From NCBI GenBank assembly GCA_963968595.1, contig CAXAHJ010000127.1, forward strand, positions 1 to 9,170: a stretch of 9,170 nucleotides of DNA, in the 5' to 3' direction. Positions 1 through 5,227 of this stretch are shown piece after piece (positions within the stretch are counted from its first letter, which is position 1; every line of letters starts with the position of its first letter). Made by a program: the position numbers and the translations under genes. This stretch comes from GCA-2730975 sp937893275 (GTDB lineage Bacteria; Verrucomicrobiota; Verrucomicrobiia; Opitutales; Seribacteraceae). The notes under the pieces were generated by a model. That model did no database searches. It saw only the letters and a list, made by a program, of their open reading frames with translations, and was not told the DNA's origin.

Positions 1-73
1 TCGGCTGTTCCGCTGCACCTGCAAAACTGATCGCCGCCAATCCCAGGCACAGCACCATCATTTTATTTATCAT
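1..73 (-). CDS. N-terminus of a secreted protein, leaves the window
   Basis: The gene starts at an ATG at 73-71 and reads 24 residues, beginning MINKMMVLCLGLAAISFAGA, before the window ends. This is a clear signal peptide: a lysine near the start, a hydrophobic core and an A-x-A-like cleavage region before AEQP. The start is supported by an AAAGGA ribosome-binding sequence about 4 nt upstream (plus-strand 78-83). The mature protein is outside the window, so its function cannot be named; export across the inner membrane is all that can be inferred. It lies 24 nt after the inner edge of the palindrome at 98-164, the same arrangement as the membrane-protein gene at 4455-5165. Confidence 0.75.
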   Translation of the reverse strand, partial: MINKMMVLCLGLAAISFAGAAEQP

Positions 74-97
74 TTTATCCTTTTGGCCGAACGTTCG

Positions 98-164
98 CGA
101 TAACCGAGTCGCGTCAAGTGGTTTTCAATATCAAAGTCGCCCCGCTTCGCGATCTCGGTTCATC
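98..164 (-). repeat. attC-like imperfect palindrome (site E)
   Basis: On the plus strand, 99-113 pairs with 148-164: GATAACCGAG (99-108) with CTCGGTTcATC (154-164, one bulged C at 161), then TCGCG (109-113) with CGCGA (148-152), with T153 bulged. A further AAGTGG/CCGCTT pairing (116-121 with 142-147) includes one G-T pair. The loop is 122-141. On the minus strand the ends read GATGAAC and GTTATCG, resembling the R'' and R' boxes of an integron attC site, and the single-base bulges resemble attC extrahelical bases. The flank differs from the other sites (CGGTT instead of GCGTT). It could also be an unrelated hairpin in the leader of the gene at 73. Confidence 0.4.
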
Positions 165-199
165 ATATTGTTTTAGGACGGCATTAGTCGATCCATTTT

Positions 200-520
200 T
201 CATGTATGTTTGGCGTCATGGATACGTTCAATTTTGCATGTATCGCAGTCACAAGACTCAGTCAGTTCTGCGTCTGCAAACAGAGCGATTCCGAACCCTC
301 CGAATTCGCGTGAATCGCCTTCGCTATTCCGACCTGATATTTCCATGCGATCAACAGGTTCCGAAAGTGCCTCTGCAGATCGAAGCGATCGCGTGTTTGT
401 GCGGTTAATTGCAGTTTGTGTGTCGTCATGGAACACGTAAATTTCGAGCGTCAGCGGTTCACAGTGCGGCGTAAACGTAGCTTTGGAAATCTGAACCGAC
501 GATAGTACTTCACTTTTCAA
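200..520 (-). CDS. Possible small orphan ORF, 106 aa, unknown function
   Basis: Read from a TTG at 520 (no ATG or GTG is available after the upstream in-frame stop near 554), this ORF gives a 106-residue soluble polypeptide ending IERIHDAKHT, with no signal peptide, membrane span or recognised motif. A stretch reading FTPHCEPLTLEIYVFHDD looks protein-like, but I recognise no family. Support is positional: it is a single ORF filling the space between two attC-like palindromes (560-616 upstream, 98-164 downstream), the usual form of a gene cassette. Against it stand a non-ATG start, no clear ribosome binding site, and competing open frames on the plus strand. If it is not real, nothing else in 165-559 looks like a gene. 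Confidence 0.25.
   Translation of the reverse strand: MKSEVLSSVQISKATFTPHCEPLTLEIYVFHDDTQTAINRTNTRSLRSAEALSEPVDRMEISGRNSEGDSREFGGFGIALFADAELTESCDCDTCKIERIHDAKHT
285..318. repeat. Short inverted repeat
   Basis: GCGATTC (285-291) and GAATCGC (312-318) form a 7-bp inverted repeat with a 20-nt spacer, inside the possible ORF at 200-520. There is no T tract, so it is not a standard terminator. It may be chance. Confidence 0.2.
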
Positions 521-559
521 GGGAGCTTCCGTGTTGGTGTGGGATGCAAACGTTCAGTC

Positions 560-616
560 GGATAACGCTTAAGCTAAGGCGCGGATTTATCCGTCGCCTT
601 CAGCTCCTTGTTCGCA
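560..616 (-). repeat. attC-like imperfect palindrome (site A)
   Basis: This 57-bp element has almost complete dyad symmetry. On the plus strand, AGCT-AAGGCG (572-581) pairs with CGCCTT-c-AGCT (595-605), a 10-bp stem interrupted by a single extrahelical C at 601. Inside it CGGAT (582-586) pairs with ATCCG (589-593). The outer boxes are GGATAAC (560-566) and GTTCGCA (610-616). On the minus strand it ends AAGCGTTATCC, very close to the AGCGTT core end of attC sites. It aligns with the element at 1561-1619. The stop codon of the SGNH gene lies inside it. There is no T run, so a Rho-independent terminator is a poorer explanation. Confidence 0.55.
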
Positions 617-1269
617 TTCTCTTTTGCAAGAAGAGGCAACAACGCTGCGAGCCACTTATTAGCCATCTTCTTTGCGCCAGCGGCATTGACATGTACCTTG
701 TCACGGCAGGTGTCCGTCTTCCAGTCGAATCCCTCCGCTTGATTCACAAGTACGATGTTGGTTCCGTTCTTGGCAAGGCGCGATGCCAGCTCAGACAGCG
801 ATTCGTTCAACTCAGGTATATATGAGTATTTCGGGAGCTTGCCTGCTGGCACCACCTGGGCAAGAAGGATGATAGCGATAGGATTGATATCTGTGATGCT
901 CTTGATGATGGCTTCTGTATCGCGAATGATGCCGGGCACAGGCTTGTCCTCGCTGAAGCTGTTGTGCCCTGAATGAATCAAAACGATATCGGCTGGATAC
1001 TGCGTGTATAGCTTTTTCGAAATGCTGAGCAGATAACTGGTGTTCTTTCCGCCATAACCCGCATGGGCAGACAGTTTATCTCGATTTGGCCCAATGAACT
1101 CGTATGAGACCCCTCTCTTTCTTAGCGCAGGTATGAGGGCACTGCGGTAGGAGTCTTCTCGCTGAGTGATTGAGTCGCCAAGAGTAAGAATGGTCTTTGC
1201 CTCGCCGGCGAAGACGGAACAGCCTGTGACGAGCAGAGAAAATATGGAAAGCTGAATCAACTTGATCAT
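574..1269 (-). CDS. SGNH/GDSL-family hydrolase, predicted lipoprotein
   Basis: A 231-residue exported esterase/acetylhydrolase-like enzyme. A lipobox VTGC (residues 14-17) suggests lipid attachment at Cys17. SGNH blocks are visible: GDSIT at 31-35 with the nucleophile Ser33, a glycine-rich GYGGKNT at 71-77, block III HSGHNSF at 99-105 with Asn103, and the block V pair Asp190/His193 in DKVHVNAAG. Family members remove acyl groups, often acetyl groups, from polysaccharides or lipids; the substrate cannot be read here. The ATG at 1269 is preceded by a strong AGGAGG (plus-strand 1277-1282, 7-nt spacer). The last residues, NKELKATDKSAP, are encoded by the palindrome at 560-616 and probably form a non-catalytic tail. 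Confidence 0.9.
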   Translation of the reverse strand: MIKLIQLSIFSLLVTGCSVFAGEAKTILTLGDSITQREDSYRSALIPALRKRGVSYEFIGPNRDKLSAHAGYGGKNTSYLLSISKKLYTQYPADIVLIHSGHNSFSEDKPVPGIIRDTEAIIKSITDINPIAIILLAQVVPAGKLPKYSYIPELNESLSELASRLAKNGTNIVLVNQAEGFDWKTDTCRDKVHVNAAGAKKMANKWLAALLPLLAKENANKELKATDKSAP

Positions 1270-1560
1270 ATGGCTACCTCCTAATTGCGAACATACCGAT
1301 TATTTCTAAAAGTGAATCAGGTCAACTCTTGCCTAGTTCCAGATCCGCCAATTGGAAAATCCTGACAATTGTGACAATTAAAAGCGGCCAACCGCCCAAT
1401 GGCGTCAAGAGCGTCGGCAGGCGCTGAGTAAGGCTAGTCCCTTGGCAGGGTGGAGTTGTTGTCTCCCATAGGATAAATTTGGATACGACCGATGTCGCGT
1501 CCATCTGACTTACCGGACGAGGAAGCAAACCCATGAATTTCCCCCGTTCTCTGATTCACT
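1270..1560 (-). other. Gap with a coding-like gene remnant, no intact gene
   Basis: Two minus-strand frames compete here. One runs from an ATG at 1534 to 1322 (70 aa, start MGLLPRPVSQ) and has a GGGGGA sequence 6 nt upstream, but its residues (many T, P and L) look like a shadow frame. The other is open from a GTG at about 1556 to a TAG at 1434-1436; it contains YRVNQRTGEIHGF and later GRDIGRIQIYPMGD. This looks like the C-terminal end of a real protein whose front is missing, because two stops lie just upstream at the edge of the attC-like element 1561-1619. I recognise neither. The remainder, 1270-1320, is the leader of the SGNH gene. Confidence 0.3.
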
Positions 1561-1619
1561 CGATAACGCTAAGATTAGCGGCGCAGCTTGTCCGCGTCCG
1601 CTGCATCGCCTGGTTGGGC
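1561..1619 (-). repeat. attC-like imperfect palindrome (site B)
   Basis: This 59-bp element has the minus-strand left box GCCCAAC (plus 1613-1619), a perfect match to the attC R'' consensus RYYYAAC, and the right end TTAGCGTTATCG (plus 1561-1567 region). Inside, GATtAGCGG (1573-1581) pairs with CCGCTgcATC (1598-1607), with an asymmetric internal bulge as in attC sites. It aligns along its whole length with the site at 560-616: AAC-AGG near one end and CTTAGCGTTATC near the other. In one minus-strand frame it encodes NQAMQRTRTSCAANLSVIE, a peptide style I associate with dispersed attC-like repeats in environmental bacteria (memory only, not searched). It follows the stop of the ORF ending at 1628 by 8 nt. 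Confidence 0.55.
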
Positions 1620-1627
1620 TTTGGCGT

Positions 1628-1852
1628 TCATGGGCAGATACTTGATTTGAAACACTCCAACTGGTAGTTCATAGCCACGATGTCGAGTTTCGAGTTATAT
1701 TGCATATAGCCGTTGGGCAGTTCGACAATCCCCACCCTTGATCGCGGTCCAAGTCCCGGCTTCTGGGGCGTAGACCGCAGTGTCGGCACCTGCGCACTGC
1801 AGACGGAGGCAATCAGAGCCATCATTAAAGTTGTTATATATGCTTTTATAAT
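1628..1852 (-). pseudogene. Damaged small secreted-protein ORF, unknown function
   Basis: The frame carries a convincing signal peptide, KAYITTLMMALIASVCSAQ, followed by a short mature part containing VGIVELPNGYMQYNSKLD and ending in TGA at 1628-1630. There is no good start: the leader begins after ATT (1852) or ATA (1849) where an ATG is expected. The only in-frame alternatives are ATGs at 1825/1822, which would give a leader with no basic end, or a GTG at 1906 inside the GH32 gene. A frame switch near 1655 would instead continue as VGVFQIKYLPMNAK to a TAA at 1575-1577, so a frameshift is also possible. Its leader is close at DNA level to the GH32 leader (LITSVCSAQ versus LIASVCSAQ). I recognise no family. 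Confidence 0.45.
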
Positions 1853-1871
1853 GTGTTCATTGTTCTTTGGG

Positions 1872-3986
1872 TTAGTAGCAGGATTTAATCTTCCATGAAG
1901 ACACACGCTTCACCCTCAGGTCTCCCCCTTTGCTAAATAAACTGACGTGAAGATCTTTCGGATCATATTCATGCCAGGCAACGGCGGCTTGGCGGTCGTT
2001 GGCAAACACTTCGATCATGTTCTTGTCGATGAAGATGCGCAGGGTGAGATCCTCGCCATCCTTCAGCTCGAAAGGCGGCTTGATATAACCGACGTTCAGT
2101 GTCTTGCTCGACTTGCCGGAAGCGATTGTGAAGCCCTTGTTTCCATCTTTGTCACACAGCACCTTGATCCCGAACTCTTTGGCCGTCGGGGCTTCCAGCA
2201 CGATCTCCAGTTCCATGGTGTCGCCCTTCATCCCCTTCAGCATGTAAGTCGTGTCACTTTTGATGGCTAATTCCTGCACGCTTTTTTCATCGCTACGCAG
2301 TTTTTTGAGTTCACGTAGAGGCTTGATAAGCAAGGTGCCATCCTCAGCAAGACTGAGTTCGCGGGGGAGCGACTGGATGCCGCTCTGGAGCTTGCCTTTC
2401 ATGAGTGCATTGAAGTTCTTTTTTCTGGGTGTTACCTTGAACCATTTCATTTCAATGGGTGTGCACCATGACCACATCACCCTGCGGCCATCGGGTGTCA
2501 GTAGGGATTCAGGAGCAAAGAAGTCCCAGGAGGCCCAGTTCATCATGCCATGCTGCTCGGGCAAGAATTGTTCGTCTTTGAAATCACCGATAAAATAACG
2601 GCAACCCAGGTTGTGGCTGATGCAAAGAAGCATCCATTTATCTCCCAGCTTGAACATGTTCGGACAAGAGATGTCTGCATTCTTTCCGACTCCGAGTTTC
2701 TTCTCGTCAAAATCCGGATGTAGCAACTCGCCGATGTAATCCCAGTCCTTCAAATTGTCGGACTTCATAACCACCGGGGGTTGCTTGGTACTACGTGCAT
2801 TCAGTGCATAGTAGACGCCATTGTTGATCCAGAGATCGGGATCGAAGTATGGCATCCCCGTTATGGGCTTGCCGTCCTTGTCCTTCGGCAGAACCAGCTC
2901 GGGCTTGCTCCATTGATCTAGATTGTCGTCCAGGGCATAGGAGATCCAGTTCCGGTTCGACCCTTTGCCGTGATAGATGATGCCCGGTCTGCCGTCCTTG
3001 GTAAAGAAACCCGTCCCGCTGAACATGCTATGCCCCATCGTTTTTGGCCCCAGCACGGTGGGATGCCATGTCCAGTGCACCATATCGTCACTGGAGACAT
3101 GCGCCCAAACAAAACCCGAGTCTTTGTAAATATAGTGCATGTGGTAACGCCCCTTCCAGAAGAAAGCTGGATTCGGGTCGCCGGGCATTGCTGTGCCCGG
3201 CCCAGGATGCGCCAGGTGATAGGTCAGCCAGGAATCCGGCGGATTCTCCGGCATCACAGGTGTCTCGAGAAGTTTCTGTTTGTCATGTACGATGCCGCTG
3301 CTCTTACGGGTAACGACCTCTTCGGCACCGGCTATCACTAAACCTTTGCGTCCCAGATCGAGTTTCCCATCTTTCAGCGTTGCCCCACTGGTCAGAACAC
3401 TGTGCTCGTAGCGTCCCATGAAGTCGATCATCTTATCGCCCTCGAAATCCCACCATGCAAAGGCTTTGATGGATGATTCCTTATTCGGGACAAGCTGCTT
3501 GAGTTCCTCCTGAGAGAGCGCCTGCTTATAAATGCGGGCATCCTCAATCTTGGCATCAACTCGACCATTCCCTTGTGTGTGACGTATGCCGAAGGTAACA
3601 ATGTTGCCGTCTTTATTAAGCAAATCTATGTTCTTGGCCTTGTGCGAGGCGTAGATCTCGCCGTTGCGGTAAATCGTTACGGAGTCGTCCTTGTAGACGA
3701 TGGCCATCTGGATCAATGTGTTGGCATCAGCATCTTCCCGGGCGTATTCATTCTGCTCCTTGTTGGTCCGGCCCCACATGTCGCTTCCAGCCATCCAGCG
3801 TGCTTCGCCAAGCTCAGCATAGACGATGCCGTCAAACTGTCGTTCATGTTCGACCGTCAGCACCGATCCGCCTTTAATAGCCTTGTTATTCAGTGTAACC
3901 CACGACACCAACGTCTTGTCTGTGTCGGCCGCCTGTGCACTGCAGACCGAGGTAATGAGGGTGAGTATGAGTAGTGTTTTTTTCAT
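1872..3986 (-). CDS. Secreted GH32-like glycoside hydrolase with N-terminal LamG-like domain
   Basis: 704 residues. There is a signal peptide at 1-20, and a concanavalin/LamG-like beta-sandwich at about 25-165 with the usual tail DARIYKQALSQEEL. A GH32-type five-bladed propeller spans about 250-515 and a C-terminal sandwich about 520-704 (LRIFIDKNMIEVFANDR, the GH32 hallmark). Family members cleave fructans or sucrose-type fructosides outside the cytoplasm. The nucleophile motif appears as GDPNPAFF (Asp270 in place of the WMNDPNG Asp), and FDPDLW (Asp382) replaces RDP. The EC motif that carries the acid/base Glu reads DISCPNMF (438-445), so Ser440 stands where Glu is expected; activity or substrate may differ from classical invertases. 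The ATG at 3986 follows the upstream stop by 3 nt, so the pair is probably co-translated. Confidence 0.88.
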   Translation of the reverse strand: MKKTLLILTLITSVCSAQAADTDKTLVSWVTLNNKAIKGGSVLTVEHERQFDGIVYAELGEARWMAGSDMWGRTNKEQNEYAREDADANTLIQMAIVYKDDSVTIYRNGEIYASHKAKNIDLLNKDGNIVTFGIRHTQGNGRVDAKIEDARIYKQALSQEELKQLVPNKESSIKAFAWWDFEGDKMIDFMGRYEHSVLTSGATLKDGKLDLGRKGLVIAGAEEVVTRKSSGIVHDKQKLLETPVMPENPPDSWLTYHLAHPGPGTAMPGDPNPAFFWKGRYHMHYIYKDSGFVWAHVSSDDMVHWTWHPTVLGPKTMGHSMFSGTGFFTKDGRPGIIYHGKGSNRNWISYALDDNLDQWSKPELVLPKDKDGKPITGMPYFDPDLWINNGVYYALNARSTKQPPVVMKSDNLKDWDYIGELLHPDFDEKKLGVGKNADISCPNMFKLGDKWMLLCISHNLGCRYFIGDFKDEQFLPEQHGMMNWASWDFFAPESLLTPDGRRVMWSWCTPIEMKWFKVTPRKKNFNALMKGKLQSGIQSLPRELSLAEDGTLLIKPLRELKKLRSDEKSVQELAIKSDTTYMLKGMKGDTMELEIVLEAPTAKEFGIKVLCDKDGNKGFTIASGKSSKTLNVGYIKPPFELKDGEDLTLRIFIDKNMIEVFANDRQAAVAWHEYDPKDLHVSLFSKGGDLRVKRVSSWKIKSCY

Positions 3987-3989
3987 GAT

Positions 3990-4352
3990 TTATTTTTTGC
4001 TTAACCCGGCAAGTGACAATGTTTGTCCGTCTTTCAAAAGCTGCCCTCTCAACGTATCGTAATCTACATCCTGAACGCTGACTCCATCATCTATGGCCTG
4101 AGCCGCTGCAGTGGCGGCGCTCTCACTGAGCACCATGAAGACCGGATCTTCCTTCTTCATCGAATTCACAATAAACCCGAGCGCATCCTCCCATCCCTTC
4201 TGGGGGTACTCGATATCGAAGTTGAGAAAGTCGGGTATGCTGACGAAGGTCAAGGGAGCGGAATCAGACGGATCGGGCTTGGCCCCCAAGGAGCTTGCCA
4301 CAAGAAAGCTCAAGGCGACAAAGGCCAAGATCTTTGGATTTATCAAGGACAT
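3990..4352 (-). CDS. Chimeric small secreted ORF (phosphoesterase front, oxidoreductase tail)
   Basis: 120 residues with a signal peptide (1-24, ending SSLGA-KP). Residues about 34-68, LTFVSIPDFLNFDI...GWEDALG, look like the opening of a secreted calcineurin-like metallophosphoesterase. That family continues with a metal-binding GD motif, which is absent here. From about residue 72, FMVLSESAATAAAQAIDDGV...VQDVDYDTLRGQLLKDGQ resembles the extreme C-terminus of FAD-dependent oxidoreductases of the xan/FAD_oxidored type. Neither part contains a catalytic core. The simplest reading is an in-frame deletion that joined the first and last pieces of two neighbouring genes; the junction is near 4135-4150. 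The ORF may survive as a leader cistron of the GH32 gene 3 nt downstream. The ATG at 4352 lies 28 nt after the attC-like site 4381-4441. Confidence 0.6.
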   Translation of the reverse strand: MSLINPKILAFVALSFLVASSLGAKPDPSDSAPLTFVSIPDFLNFDIEYPQKGWEDALGFIVNSMKKEDPVFMVLSESAATAAAQAIDDGVSVQDVDYDTLRGQLLKDGQTLSLAGLSKK

Positions 4353-4380
4353 CTCTTTTCTTGTGTCTAAGGATTAATTT

Positions 4381-4441
4381 GTTGAACGCTAACCATGATC
4401 AACACGAGCTAAGAGTGTAAGCTTTCATGAAATTGTTAGGC
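4381..4441 (-). repeat. attC-like imperfect palindrome (site D)
   Basis: This 61-bp element sits in the gap after the membrane-protein gene. Its minus-strand left box GCCTAAC (plus 4435-4441) matches the attC R'' consensus RYYYAAC exactly. The right end reads TTAGCGTTCAAC, where GTTCAAC (plus 4381-4387) is one mismatch from GTTRRRY. On the plus strand CTAAC-CATGA (4389-4398) pairs with TCATG (4425-4429) and GTTAG (4435-4439), leaving a five-base bulge, and ACAC/GTGT (4402-4405, 4415-4418) pair inside. The start codon of the next gene is 28 nt further on. Confidence 0.45.
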
Positions 4442-4454
4442 TGGTTACAACTAC

Positions 4455-5165
4455 TTACCAAAACGGATATTCGACAATTGAACGCTTGTCCGGCAGTCCA
4501 CCAAATAAGAAGGCACATGTAGCAATCAACCGGGTTCCTATAAAAGCAAGGGAAACCATCAGTGCGATGACCACGGGAAATCGAACCCAGTGCCGAGACC
4601 TATGTGGTACGTCAAAACGACGGATCAAGGGGGCAAATGCCAATCCCGTCACGGATCCATGCACCACGAACACATAGACCCCCAGTAATATCGACTGCAG
4701 AGGATTGCTCGCGAAGACAACAATCATCTTCACAAATACGGCACCCAAATCTTCAAAAAAGATTCCTTGAAACCCCGTGACGACAAACGCTTCAAGCAAA
4801 GTGAATCGAAACCAGCGAAACGCGATCAGCCACGCTATCGCCCAGCCACCATAGAATCCAATTCCCAAAATCAAGTCCGGGATGAGTTGGGGATGGAACA
4901 GCGCAGGTTCCTGAGCCCCCTTGAGGAAGTTATCAATCCATGCCAAGGTCTCAGTGAGCGAACCTGACAGTAAAAACAAAATGAACAGATGAAGGGAAGC
5001 GTGACCCGGCAGATGTTCAAAAAGTGTGGTCAGTTTATTACGGAAAAGAAAGACAACAACAAAGAACGTGTAAATGAGTAGCATCGTGTCGGGAGGTCTC
5101 CTGAAAAGATAAAGGAGGGGAACCAAGCCGCTCACGACCAACAATGCTTTTTCCCAACTTTTCAT
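4455..5165 (-). CDS. Multi-pass inner-membrane protein, unknown function
   Basis: 236 residues with about seven hydrophobic segments: near 7-21, 27-42, 57-76, 93-118, 122-150, 157-182 and 196-224. Short basic stretches (FRRPP, RNK, RRFDVPHRSRHW) between some of them can serve as cytoplasmic positive-inside loops. I see no catalytic motif and recognise no family. The start is well supported by a GGGGGAGGA ribosome-binding sequence just before the ATG (GGAGG at plus 5169-5173). The gene is alone between two attC-like sites (5186-5227 before it, 4381-4441 after it), with its start 20 nt after the first: the layout of a one-gene cassette. It has no obvious link to the carbohydrate enzymes around it. 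Confidence 0.8.
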   Translation of the reverse strand: MKSWEKALLVVSGLVPLLYLFRRPPDTMLLIYTFFVVVFLFRNKLTTLFEHLPGHASLHLFILFLLSGSLTETLAWIDNFLKGAQEPALFHPQLIPDLILGIGFYGGWAIAWLIAFRWFRFTLLEAFVVTGFQGIFFEDLGAVFVKMIVVFASNPLQSILLGVYVFVVHGSVTGLAFAPLIRRFDVPHRSRHWVRFPVVIALMVSLAFIGTRLIATCAFLFGGLPDKRSIVEYPFW

Positions 5166-5185
5166 ATTCCTCCCCCTTCAGTAGG

Positions 5186-5227
5186 GCATAACGCTACTTC
5201 CCGGGCACGGCCTTTGGCCCGTTACCC
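5186..5227 (-). repeat. Short attC-like hairpin (site C)
   Basis: On the plus strand, GGG-ca-TAACG (5184-5193) pairs with CGTTACCC (5220-5227), 8 bp with a two-base bulge, and GGGC (about 5203) can pair with GCCC inside. The minus strand ends TAGCGTTATGCCC, matching the AGCGTTAT end of the sites at 560-616 and 1561-1619; GTTATGC is one mismatch from GTTRRRY. At 42 bp it is shorter than usual attC sites and its inner arms do not align with the others, so it may be degenerate. It overlaps the TAG stop of the polysaccharide lyase gene (5194-5196). Confidence 0.38.

Noticed and set aside
560..616. Rho-independent terminator after the SGNH gene
   Set aside because: The hairpin is strong, but no T tract follows on the minus strand. 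The bulged base and the AGCGTT flank shared with other sites fit an attC-like repeat better.
1364..1379. Tandem GACAATT pair in the SGNH upstream region, considered as an operator
   Set aside because: Two 7-bp copies are too short to distinguish from chance, and no promoter could be placed beside them.
1322..1534. 70-residue minus-strand ORF with a GGGGGA sequence before its ATG
   Set aside because: Its composition looks like an out-of-frame reading, and the competing frame over 1434-1556 looks more protein-like. The purine run may be chance. It is described under the gap feature and not called as a gene.
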